Source: an uncultured Eubacteriales bacterium (GTDB lineage Bacteria; Bacillota; Clostridia; Oscillospirales; Oscillospiraceae). From it: DNA of 5,514 nucleotides. The DNA is taken from positions 1 to 5,514 of the forward strand of contig USPI01000101.1 of assembly GCA_900556535.1 (NCBI GenBank), given 5' to 3'. Below, one piece after another: positions 1-5,463 of this stretch. The notes under the pieces are model-generated. The model had not been told where the DNA came from. It was given only the letters and a program-made list of their open reading frames with translations, and did not search any database. Each line of letters begins with the position of its first letter. Position 1 is the stretch's first letter. The position numbers were made by a program, and so were the translations under genes.

Positions 1-11
1 CGGCTCGGTCA

Positions 12-58
12 CGGCGCGGCTCTGACATGCCCCCGGCATGTCATTCACTCCCGCGCCG
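12..58. repeat. Nested GC-rich inverted repeat (possible dispersed extragenic palindrome)
   Basis: The inner arms TGACATGCC (23-31) and GGCATGTCA (35-43) are perfectly complementary around a CCC loop. The outer arms CGGCGCGG (12-19) and CCGCGCCG (51-58) are also perfectly complementary, giving a two-tier dyad with a 3-nt/7-nt internal asymmetry. No T-tract follows, so it does not look like an intrinsic terminator of an upstream gene. The GC-rich, intergenic, palindromic character resembles dispersed extragenic repeats; copy number elsewhere in the genome cannot be seen from here. Bases 59-120 show nothing I can name. Confidence 0.45.
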
Positions 59-141
59 CCGCTTCGCTACCCCTCAAACTCCCCCGCTGCGCGGTTATCT
101 TTCCTCAGCAGCATAGGTTTTTCGGCAGTCTGAACATACAG

Positions 142-157
142 TGTATAATTGTATAAT
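142..157 (+). promoter_or_regulatory. Flavodoxin promoter: tandem TATAAT -10 boxes
   Basis: The octamer TGTATAAT occurs twice in perfect tandem (142-149 and 150-157), giving two consensus -10 hexamers at 144-149 and 152-157. No good -35 is present: 121-126 (TTCGGC) would be 17 bp before the first box, and CTGAAC at 130-135 would be 16 bp before the second. This suggests a promoter with a weak -35 that may need an activator or be tightly regulated. The predicted leader is about 25-35 nt and ends in AAAGGAG (172-178), 8 nt before the ATG at 187. Confidence 0.5.
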
Positions 158-165
158 AATGATAC
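151..165. promoter_or_regulatory. PerR/Fur-like 7-1-7 inverted repeat, candidate operator
   Basis: GTATAATAATGATAC is an imperfect 15-bp dyad (GTAT and ATAC ends, AT at symmetric positions). It matches 11 of the 14 specified positions of the PerR box TTATAATNATTATAA; the mismatches are positions 1, 11 and 15. It overlaps the second -10 box, where bound repressor would block RNA polymerase. Flavodoxins are commonly controlled by iron or oxidative-stress regulators of the Fur family. The region is AT-rich, so a chance match is a real possibility. Confidence 0.3.
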
Positions 166-186
166 GATATCAAAGGAGTAATAATC

Positions 187-660
187 ATGTCAAATAAATT
201 AGTGGCTTTCTTTTCCCCGACCGGCACGACCAAGGCGCTCGCGCAGACGCTTGCAGACGCCGTCGGCGCGGACATTTTCGAGATAGTGCCCGAGGTTCCC
301 TACGAAAAGCGCGACCTTGATTGGATGGACGAAAAATCGCGCTCCTCGCTCGAAATGAACGATCCCGCCTCGCGTCCTTCCGTTAAGAGTATGCCCGATG
401 TGAGCGGCTACGACACGATATACATAGGCTTCCCCATCTGGTGGTACGTTGCGCCGAGGATAATCAGCACCTTCCTTGAGGGGCTTGAGCTTTCCGGCAA
501 GACCATCGTTCCGTTTGCCACCTCCGGCAGCAGCGGCATCGGTAAGACCAATTCCGTGCTCAGGCCGAGCTGCGGCGGCGCAAGGCTGCTCGACGGCAGG
601 GTCTTTAAGAAAAATACCTCCAAAGCAGAGATCCTGTCCTGGTCGCAGAGCTTGGAGTAA
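187..660 (+). CDS. Flavodoxin (Flavodoxin_4-like FMN protein)
   Basis: Small soluble FMN-binding electron carrier or reductase of 157 residues, the usual size for single-domain flavodoxins. The phosphate-binding loop is near the N-terminus: FFSPTGTTKALA (residues 8-19) fits the FSxTGxTxxxA pattern. The segment IGFPIWW (80-86) corresponds to the loop that stacks on the isoalloxazine ring, and PFATSGSSGIGKT (109-121) is the third flavin-contact loop; together these are characteristic of the Flavodoxin_4 group rather than classical long-chain flavodoxins. No signal peptide or membrane segment is seen, so it should be cytoplasmic. The start is supported by AAAGGAG 8 nt upstream. It stands alone, with its own AT-rich promoter and a terminator directly after the stop. 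Its redox partner is not in the window. Flavodoxins often replace ferredoxin under iron limitation, which would fit the Fur/PerR-like site upstream, but this is inferred. Confidence 0.9.
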   Translation: MSNKLVAFFSPTGTTKALAQTLADAVGADIFEIVPEVPYEKRDLDWMDEKSRSSLEMNDPASRPSVKSMPDVSGYDTIYIGFPIWWYVAPRIISTFLEGLELSGKTIVPFATSGSSGIGKTNSVLRPSCGGARLLDGRVFKKNTSKAEILSWSQSLE

Positions 661-668
661 GACATCAA

Positions 669-698
669 AAAACTGCACCCCCGTGGGGGTGCAGTTTT
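669..698. terminator. Bidirectional intrinsic terminator between flavodoxin and serA
   Basis: A 14-bp perfect stem pairs AAAACTGCACCCCC (669-682) with 685-698, leaving a GT apex; the innermost C-G pair probably opens to give a 4-nt loop. On the plus strand it runs into TTTTAATTTT; on the minus strand it runs into TTTTTT. It begins 9 nt after the flavodoxin stop and lies 5 nt beyond the serA stop, so it can end both convergent transcripts. Confidence 0.93.
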
Positions 699-703
699 AA
701 TTT

Positions 704-1870
704 TCAGAACAGGACGCGGACGCGGAGGACGTCATCCATGCTGCGCAGGGTGTCTGCGGTATCCTCCCAGATCTCGTCGTTGAGGTCGATAATCGTATAG
801 GCATATTTGCCGCGCGGCTTATTTATCATATGCTCGACATTTATGTTCTTCGCAGTTATGAGATCGAGGATACGGTTTATCATGCCGGGAACATTGTGGT
901 GGATAACGCACAGGCGGCACACGCCCATGCGCTCCAGTTTTGCCGAGGGCAGGTTCACGGAGTTCGTGATGTTGCCGTTTTTGAGGTACTCATAAATCTG
1001 CTTTGCAGCCATCTCGGCGCAGCGGTCCTCGCTTTCGGGGGTGCAGGCTCCGAGGTGCGGCAGCGCGATGACGTTTTTGCCGGCAAGTATCTTCTCGTTG
1101 GGAAAGTCGGTGACATATTTTGCGACCTTGCCGCTTTCGAGCGCGGCGAGCATCGCATCGTCGTCAACGACCTCGGCGCGCGACTCGTTTATGATGCGCA
1201 CACCGTCGCGCATTGCGGCAAACGCCTTCGCGTCGAGCATATGATGGGTGCTCTCGTTATAGGGCAGATTTATGCTGATATAGTCGCAATTTTTAAAGAT
1301 CTCGCTTATATCGTCTGCACGCTCCACCTCGCGCGAGAGCCGCCACGCAGCGTCAACAGACATGAACGGGTCGTAGCCGATGACGGACATATCCAGCGCA
1401 AGGCAGGCATTCGCCACAAGCGCTCCCGTTGCGCCGAGACCGAGTACGCCCACGGTCTTGCCCATGAGCTCGGGACCGGCAAAATGGGACTTGCCCTTTT
1501 CAACGAGCGCGGGTATCTTGTCGCCCTCGCCCGCGATGCTCTTGACCCACTCGATGCTGCCGATGACATCGCGCGATGCCATGACCATGGAGCACACGGT
1601 CTGCTCCTTGACGGCCTCGGCATTGGCGCCGGGGCTGTTGAAAACCACGATGCCGCGCTCGGCGTAGTCGTCGATGGGGATGTTATTATAGCCCGCGCCC
1701 GCTCTGGCAACTCCGAGAAGTCCGCTGTTAATCTCGTAGGAATGCATATCCGCGCTGCGCACGATTATGCCGTCGGGGTCGGAAATATCCGCGCCGACGT
1801 TGCAGCCGAGCTGCTCGAGCTTGCCGAGCCCCACGGGGGAAATATTATTTATCGTTTTTATATTAAACAT
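704..1870 (-). CDS. serA: D-3-phosphoglycerate dehydrogenase, short ACT-domain form
   Basis: Catalyses NAD-dependent oxidation of 3-phosphoglycerate to 3-phosphohydroxypyruvate, the first step of serine synthesis. The 388-residue protein has a split substrate-binding domain at both ends of the catalytic core, a central Rossmann domain with GLGATG (144-149), and a C-terminal ACT domain from about residue 315. The expected catalytic residues are visible: Arg231 (NESRAE), Glu259 (DFPNEK) and His272 (LPHLGACTPESED). In the ACT domain His324, Asn326 and Asn344 align by spacing with the E. coli serine-binding residues His344, Asn346 and Asn364, so serine feedback inhibition is likely. The intervening ASB domain of long SerA proteins is absent, as in many clostridial enzymes. 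The ATG overlaps the end of serC by 8 nt, and GAGG (1883-1880) precedes it by 9 nt, indicating translational coupling. GAGYNNI near residue 58 replaces the more usual GTNNV context but is typical of this subfamily. Confidence 0.94.
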   Translation of the reverse strand: MFNIKTINNISPVGLGKLEQLGCNVGADISDPDGIIVRSADMHSYEINSGLLGVARAGAGYNNIPIDDYAERGIVVFNSPGANAEAVKEQTVCSMVMASRDVIGSIEWVKSIAGEGDKIPALVEKGKSHFAGPELMGKTVGVLGLGATGALVANACLALDMSVIGYDPFMSVDAAWRLSREVERADDISEIFKNCDYISINLPYNESTHHMLDAKAFAAMRDGVRIINESRAEVVDDDAMLAALESGKVAKYVTDFPNEKILAGKNVIALPHLGACTPESEDRCAEMAAKQIYEYLKNGNITNSVNLPSAKLERMGVCRLCVIHHNVPGMINRILDLITAKNINVEHMINKPRGKYAYTIIDLNDEIWEDTADTLRSMDDVLRVRVLF

Positions 1871-2948
1871 GATGCTTTACCTCAAACTGCTTCATATATT
1901 CCGCGAGCGCCTGCGCGCCCTCCATGGGCATTGCGTTATAAAGCGACGCTCTCATTCCGCCGGTGAGCCGATGACCCTTGAGATTCAAAAGTCCGCGCTC
2001 TGCCGCACCCTTTACAAACTGCGCGTCAAGCTCGTCCGAGCCCGTGCGGAAGGTCACGTTCATATCGCTGCGCGATGCCGCCTCGGCGTGCGGGATATAC
2101 AGTCCGCTGTTATCGAGCACGTCGTAGATAAGCGACGCGCGCTGCTTTTTTATTTTCTCCATCTCGGCAACTCCGCCGACGCTCTTGAGCCAATCGAGCA
2201 TGAGCCCGAGCATGTAAATGCACCAGCACGGCGGCGTGTTGAGCATGGAGTCCTTTTTTATGAGCGTATCGTAGCTCATGACCGAGGGGCAAATGCTCAT
2301 TTCGCGCCCTGCCAGAGCCTTATCGACTATGACGACCGTGAGCCCCGCGGGAGCCATATTCTTCTGCGCTCCTGCATAGATGAGCCCGAACTTACTCACG
2401 TCAACGGGCTTTGACAAAATTTCCGAGGACATATCGCAGACTATCGTTTCGCCCTTCGTATCGGGCACGGACTGCCATGCGGTGCCGTAGATCGTGTTAT
2501 TCGCGCAGTAGTAAAAATAGCTCGCGTCACCGCTGAGGCTGAGCTCGCGGGGGATATAGCTGTGAGCTCTGTCCGAGCTGTCGCAGGCGATGTGCACGGT
2601 GCCGTACTTTTCCGCTTCCTTTGCGGCAAGGCTTGAAAAATTACCTGTCACGGCGTAATCGGCCTTTTTGCCCTCGCCCATGAGATTGAGCGGTATCGCG
2701 GCAAATTGCAGCGTTGCTCCGCCCTGCAAAAACAGTATCTCGTGACTGTCCGGCACGTTCAGCGCCGCAGCAAGCTTCTCCTTGGTCGAATGAAAAATTT
2801 CGTCGAACAGCTTACTTCGGTGGCTCATCTCCATAACGGACATACCGCTGTCGTTATAATCGCTTATTTCGCTTTTCGCCTTTTCGAGCACCGACTCCGG
2901 CATCATTGACGGACCTGCCGAAAAGTTATATATCTTTTCTCTTGACAT
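1863..2948 (-). CDS. serC: Phosphoserine aminotransferase
   Basis: PLP-dependent class V aminotransferase that converts 3-phosphohydroxypyruvate and glutamate to O-phosphoserine and 2-oxoglutarate, the second step of serine synthesis; homodimeric and cytoplasmic in characterised relatives. The 361-residue length is normal for the family. Visible signatures are NFSAGP (8-13), SHR (42-44, phosphate binding), QGGAT (75-79), CDMSS (171-175, with the Asp that contacts the PLP ring nitrogen), AGAQKNMAPAG with PLP Lys196, NTPP (237-240), and GHR followed by GGMRASLYNA (325-339). The ATG at 2948 is preferred because GGGAGG (2962-2957) is 8 nt upstream. An in-frame GTG at 2957 would add three residues but overlaps that Shine-Dalgarno sequence, and conserved homology begins right after the ATG. 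It is first in the serC-serA operon, driven by its own consensus promoter, with possible read-through from mtaB. No phosphoserine phosphatase gene follows. Confidence 0.95.
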   Translation of the reverse strand: MSREKIYNFSAGPSMMPESVLEKAKSEISDYNDSGMSVMEMSHRSKLFDEIFHSTKEKLAAALNVPDSHEILFLQGGATLQFAAIPLNLMGEGKKADYAVTGNFSSLAAKEAEKYGTVHIACDSSDRAHSYIPRELSLSGDASYFYYCANNTIYGTAWQSVPDTKGETIVCDMSSEILSKPVDVSKFGLIYAGAQKNMAPAGLTVVIVDKALAGREMSICPSVMSYDTLIKKDSMLNTPPCWCIYMLGLMLDWLKSVGGVAEMEKIKKQRASLIYDVLDNSGLYIPHAEAASRSDMNVTFRTGSDELDAQFVKGAAERGLLNLKGHRLTGGMRASLYNAMPMEGAQALAEYMKQFEVKHHV

Positions 2949-2980
2949 GACGAGCACCTCCCGTAAGCTTCTTTGTTAAA

Positions 2981-3009
2981 ATTATAGTTTTTTGCGCAGC
3001 CGATGTCAA
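2981..3009 (-). promoter_or_regulatory. Perfect-consensus sigma-A promoter for serC-serA
   Basis: Read on the minus strand, TTGACA (3009-3004), a 17-bp spacer (3003-2987) and TATAAT (2986-2981) match the consensus at every position. Transcription should start near 2974, giving a leader of only about 26 nt before the serC ATG. That is too short for a T-box or riboswitch. The mtaB stop codon TGA (3008-3006) lies inside the -35 hexamer. Confidence 0.88.
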
Positions 3010-3016
3010 ATGACAT
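3003..3016. promoter_or_regulatory. Inverted repeat over the serC -35 box, candidate operator
   Basis: ATGTCA (3003-3008) and TGACAT (3011-3016) form a perfect 6-bp dyad separated by AA. It covers the -35 hexamer and the last codons of mtaB. The position suits a repressor of an otherwise maximal promoter, and no T-tract follows in either direction, so it is not a terminator. A chance palindrome arising from TTGACA plus the coding constraint of Val-Ile-stop is possible. Confidence 0.3.
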
Positions 3017-4292
3017 TTCCGACTAAAATTCCGTCCGAAATGGTATGGATACTGACATTGCGCACTGTGCCGCGAAGCTCCTCGCCCTCGGCCATGACCT
3101 CAAGATAGTTATCGCTGTGACCCAGCCAGCTCTTGCCGTGCTTTGTTTCAAACAATACCGGCAGAGTCTTGCCTATCATGCTGCGCAAAAACTCGTCCCT
3201 CGTTTCGGCAACGACCGTCTGCGCCTGCTTTGAGCGCTTCGCCTTCGTGGCACGGTCAAGCTGACCGTCCATCTTGTCGGCAGGAGTGCCGGGGCGGCGG
3301 GAATAGGGGAAAATATGCGCATCGGAAAAGCGCGCCTTTTTGAGAAATTCAAGCGTTTCTGTCTGGTGCTGCTCGCTCTCGCCGGGGAAGCCGACTATCA
3401 CGTCGCAGGTCAGACCGCAGTCGGGAAAATGCTTCCTGAGAAGCTGCATCGCCTCGTAAAAGCGCGCGGTGTCGTACTTGCGGTTCATAGCCTTGAGCGT
3501 CGCATCGCAGCCGGATTGGAGCGAGAGGTGGAAATGACGGCACACGCTGCCGCAGGAGGCGAGCTTCGCACAAAACTCCTCGTTTATGATGCTCGGCTCT
3601 ATTGAACCGAGGCGCAGGCGCATATGCGGGGCCGCCTTGGCAACGGCGCACACTACGTCGGCAAGGTCGGGCTTTCCGGGCAGATCTACGCCGTAGGACG
3701 CGATCTCGATGCCCGTCAGGACGAGCTCACGATAGCCCTTTGCGTCAAGCTCGGCTGCCTGCTGCACTGCCGAGTCCATCGGCAGGCTGCGCACTCTGCC
3801 GCGGGTGTAGGGAATAATGCAGTAAGAGCAGAAGTTGACGCAGCCGTCCTGAATTTTCAAAAGTGCACGAGTGTGACCGGAGACCGCGCCTGCGGGCAGC
3901 TCCTCGAAAATACGCCGCTCAAAGGGCTTGTCGAGTCTGCGCTCGCCCTCGCCCGTTGCCGCAGCCTTCTCTATCGCCTCGACGAGCTTCACCCTGTCGG
4001 CGGTGCCGTAGACGACGTCCGCGCCCAGCTTCTGCACGGAGTCGGGGCTGAGCTGAGAATAGCAGCCGGAGACCGCAACGAACGCGCCGGGGTTTTCCGT
4101 GCGCAGACGGTGGATGGCCTGACGCGACTTGCGTCCTGCCTCGGCGGTGACGGCGCAGGTATTCACGATGACTACATCGGCGACCTCGCCCTCGGCGCAG
4201 GGGGAGTGACCGTGCTCATGCAGCAAAGTCTCCATCGCCTGCGTTTCATACTGGTTGACCTTGCAGCCGAGAGTGTATATAATATATTTCAT
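3006..4292 (-). CDS. mtaB: tRNA (N6-threonylcarbamoyladenosine(37)-C2)-methylthiotransferase MtaB
   Basis: Radical SAM enzyme that adds a methylthio group to t6A37, giving ms2t6A in ANN-decoding tRNAs such as tRNA-Lys. The 428-residue protein has all three expected domains. The N-terminal UPF0004 domain carries Cys10 (TLGCKVNQYE), Cys46 (NTCAVT) and Cys77 (SGCYSQ), ligands of the auxiliary 4Fe-4S cluster. The radical SAM core has CVNFCSYC (Cys151, Cys155, Cys158), LTGIEIASYG (192-201) and GFPGE (301-305), ending in PYSRRPGTPADKM (329-341). A C-terminal TRAM-like RNA-binding domain spans about 370-428. TLGCKVNQYE separates MtaB from MiaB and from RimO (SLGCPKN). The ATG at 4292 is preceded by AGGAG (4307-4303) at 10 nt. 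The gene diverges from a cysteine desulfurase, which could supply sulfur for its Fe-S clusters or reaction, and has no terminator before serC. Its first 13 codons also contain the promoter of the divergent gene. Confidence 0.94.
   Translation of the reverse strand: MKYIIYTLGCKVNQYETQAMETLLHEHGHSPCAEGEVADVVIVNTCAVTAEAGRKSRQAIHRLRTENPGAFVAVSGCYSQLSPDSVQKLGADVVYGTADRVKLVEAIEKAAATGEGERRLDKPFERRIFEELPAGAVSGHTRALLKIQDGCVNFCSYCIIPYTRGRVRSLPMDSAVQQAAELDAKGYRELVLTGIEIASYGVDLPGKPDLADVVCAVAKAAPHMRLRLGSIEPSIINEEFCAKLASCGSVCRHFHLSLQSGCDATLKAMNRKYDTARFYEAMQLLRKHFPDCGLTCDVIVGFPGESEQHQTETLEFLKKARFSDAHIFPYSRRPGTPADKMDGQLDRATKAKRSKQAQTVVAETRDEFLRSMIGKTLPVLFETKHGKSWLGHSDNYLEVMAEGEELRGTVRNVSIHTISDGILVGNVI
4255..4283 (+). 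promoter_or_regulatory. Sigma-A promoter for cysteine desulfurase, embedded in mtaB codons 4-13
   Basis: TTGACC (4255-4260), a 17-bp spacer (4261-4277) and TATAAT (4278-4283) form a near-perfect promoter (11 of 12 positions) reading rightward. The -10 box is exactly the antisense of mtaB codons 4-5 (Ile ATT, Ile ATA); the -35 is antisense to parts of codons 11-13 (Lys-Val-Asn). The predicted start near 4290 gives a leader of about 32 nt to the ATG at 4322. Confidence 0.85.
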
Positions 4293-4302
4293 GAAATTTC
4301 AT
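4291..4302. promoter_or_regulatory. Perfect 12-bp palindrome at the predicted desulfurase transcription start
   Basis: ATGAAATTTCAT equals its own reverse complement over all 12 positions. It begins at or next to the predicted start of the rightward transcript and includes two bases of the mtaB start codon. It is well placed to act as an operator for the rightward promoter, and perhaps for both genes. No regulator is encoded nearby, and function is inferred from position and symmetry only. Confidence 0.35.
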
Positions 4303-4313
4303 CTCCTGAGGAG
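4303..4313. promoter_or_regulatory. Palindrome formed by two opposed Shine-Dalgarno sequences
   Basis: CTCCTGAGGAG is a perfect dyad around the central G at 4308. The right arm AGGAG (4309-4313) is the ribosome binding site of the cysteine desulfurase, 8 nt before its ATG. The left arm read on the minus strand (4307-4303) is the AGGAG of mtaB, 10 nt before its ATG. In either mRNA, CUCC and GGAG could form a small 4-bp hairpin with a UGA loop that hides the site. Confidence 0.8.
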
Positions 4314-4316
4314 TAG

Positions 4317-4322
4317 TTTATA
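4317..4322 (-). promoter_or_regulatory. Weak candidate -10 for mtaB
   Basis: TATAAA on the minus strand (4322-4317) overlaps the first base of the desulfurase ATG and would start transcription just before the mtaB Shine-Dalgarno sequence, giving a leader of roughly 15-20 nt. The hexamer 17 bp upstream (AGCGTT) is a poor -35, so mtaB may have a weak promoter or one further inside the divergent gene. Confidence 0.22.
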
Positions 4323-5452
4323 TGGAAGTTTATCTTGATAACGCTGCCACGACGCGCGTTTGCACGGAGGCAGCCGACATTGCGTACAAGGTCATGACCG
4401 AGTGCTACGGAAATCCGAGCTCCACCCACACCAAGGGGCGCGAGGCGAAAACCTATCTCGACGCGGCGCGCGCACAGATAGCAAAGGCGCTCGGCTGCGC
4501 GGTCACGGAGGTTTATTTCACCTCCTGCGGCTCGGAGAGCGACGTTTGGGCGATAACCAAGGGCGCGGAGAGTATGTCGCGGCGCGGAAAGCACATCATA
4601 TCCTCCGCGGTCGAGCACGACGCCGTCAGAAAGACGCTCGCAGACCTCGAAGCACGCGGCTATGAGGTCACATATCTTAAGCCCGAACAGGACGGCAGCA
4701 TCTCCGTACAGGCCGTCAAAAACGCTCTGCGCAGCGACACGGTGCTCGTGACGCTCATGATGGTCAACAACGAAACCGGCGGCGTGACCGACATTGCGGG
4801 CATTGCGAAAATGCTCAAGGCGGAGGGCTCGAAGGCGCTTTTGCACACGGACGCCGTGCAGGGCTTCATGAAGCTGCCGTTTTCCGCGAAAAAGCTCGGC
4901 GCGGACATGATAAGCATCAGCGGACACAAGATCCACGCGCCTAAGGGCATAGGCGCATTGTATATCAAAACAGGGGTCAAAATCAAGCCCCTTATACACG
5001 GCGGCGCGCAGGAGAGCGGTCTTCGCGCGGGCACGGAGGCTATGCCGCAGATAGCCGCCTTCGGCAAGGCTGCCGAGATAGCTTTCGCGGGCATGAAGGA
5101 AAACTGTGAGAAGATCGCCAAGCTGCGTGAAAGTGCCGCGAGCGCTATCTGTGCCGAGATGCCGGAGGCCGTTATAATAGGCGGCGGCGCTCCGCATATC
5201 CTCAGCGTGTCCCTGCCCGGCTGGCGCAGCGAGGTGCTCATGAATTTCCTCGAGGCAAAGGGCATCTTCGTTTCGCGCAGCTCGGCGTGCAAAAAGGGCG
5301 GAAGAAGCCACGTGCTTGAGGCGATGGGGCTGTCCGCGCCGATAATCGACGGAGCGATCCGCATAAGCTTCTCGCGCATGAACACGCAGTCCGACGTTGA
5401 CGCGCTCGTTTCGGCATTAAAAGAAGCACATGACACTCTCGCACACAGATGA
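4322..5452 (+). CDS. Cysteine desulfurase (NifS/IscS-like, PLP-dependent)
   Basis: Class V aminotransferase-fold enzyme that removes sulfur from L-cysteine, yielding alanine and an enzyme persulfide for Fe-S clusters or tRNA thiolation. The 376 residues show the complete signature set: LDNAATT (5-11), NPSSTHTKGR (31-40), VEHDAV with His99 over the PLP ring, NNETG (149-153), HTDAVQ (175-180) with Asp177 and Gln180 contacting PLP, SGHK with PLP Lys203, GGAQESGLRAGTE (227-239), catalytic Cys323 in SRSSACKKG, and substrate-carboxylate Arg347 (RISF). The catalytic loop before SHVLEAMG is about two residues shorter than in E. coli IscS, as in clostridial paralogs often associated with thiI. The scaffold partner and tRNA thiolase are not in the window, so I assign no specific iscS, nifS or nifZ symbol. 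AGGAG at 8 nt supports the ATG. A strong terminator soon after the stop argues that the gene is monocistronic. Confidence 0.93.
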   Translation: MEVYLDNAATTRVCTEAADIAYKVMTECYGNPSSTHTKGREAKTYLDAARAQIAKALGCAVTEVYFTSCGSESDVWAITKGAESMSRRGKHIISSAVEHDAVRKTLADLEARGYEVTYLKPEQDGSISVQAVKNALRSDTVLVTLMMVNNETGGVTDIAGIAKMLKAEGSKALLHTDAVQGFMKLPFSAKKLGADMISISGHKIHAPKGIGALYIKTGVKIKPLIHGGAQESGLRAGTEAMPQIAAFGKAAEIAFAGMKENCEKIAKLRESAASAICAEMPEAVIIGGGAPHILSVSLPGWRSEVLMNFLEAKGIFVSRSSACKKGGRSHVLEAMGLSAPIIDGAIRISFSRMNTQSDVDALVSALKEAHDTLAHR

Positions 5453-5463
5453 TAAATAGAATT

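Noticed and set aside
23..43. Hairpin TGACATGCC/GGCATGTCA as an intrinsic terminator
   Set aside because: No T-tract follows on either strand, unlike the two clear terminators elsewhere in the window.
1..156. Plus-strand frame open from base 1 to a TAA at 154-156, possibly the tail of an upstream gene
   Set aside because: It reads through the palindromic repeat and the AT-rich promoter with no protein-like pattern. The -10 boxes fall within it, so it is better explained as noncoding.
199..678. Minus-strand open frame (159 codons) antisense to the flavodoxin
   Set aside because: The flavodoxin strand has all three flavin-contact loops, a good ribosome binding site and a promoter. The antisense frame also begins inside the terminator hairpin.
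830..1966. Long plus-strand open frame (378 codons) antisense to serA
   Set aside because: It runs opposite a clear SerA with intact catalytic and ACT motifs. Its translation is rich in His, Ala, Arg and Val with no recognisable domain, as expected from the complement of a GC-rich gene.
2949..2957. GTG at 2957 as the serC start
   Set aside because: The GTG overlaps the GGGAGG Shine-Dalgarno sequence itself, whereas the ATG at 2948 is 8 nt downstream of it and directly precedes the conserved N-terminus.
2949..3005. T-box or riboswitch leader before serC
   Set aside because: The leader predicted from the consensus promoter is only about 26 nt, with no room for a structured regulatory RNA.
3006..4292. 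MiaB or RimO assignment for the methylthiotransferase
   Set aside because: TLGCKVNQYE at the N-terminus is the MtaB pattern. RimO has SLGCPKN, and MiaB has a GCQMN-type motif.
3624..4316. Plus-strand open frame (230 codons) antisense to the 5' part of mtaB
   Set aside because: It lies over the UPF0004 and radical SAM cysteine motifs of mtaB. The translation is low-complexity Ala/Arg/Val-rich and lacks domain features.
4289..5311. Long minus-strand open frame (340 codons) antisense to the cysteine desulfurase
   Set aside because: The opposite strand encodes a complete PLP enzyme with every signature motif. The antisense product has no motif and no ribosome binding site of note.
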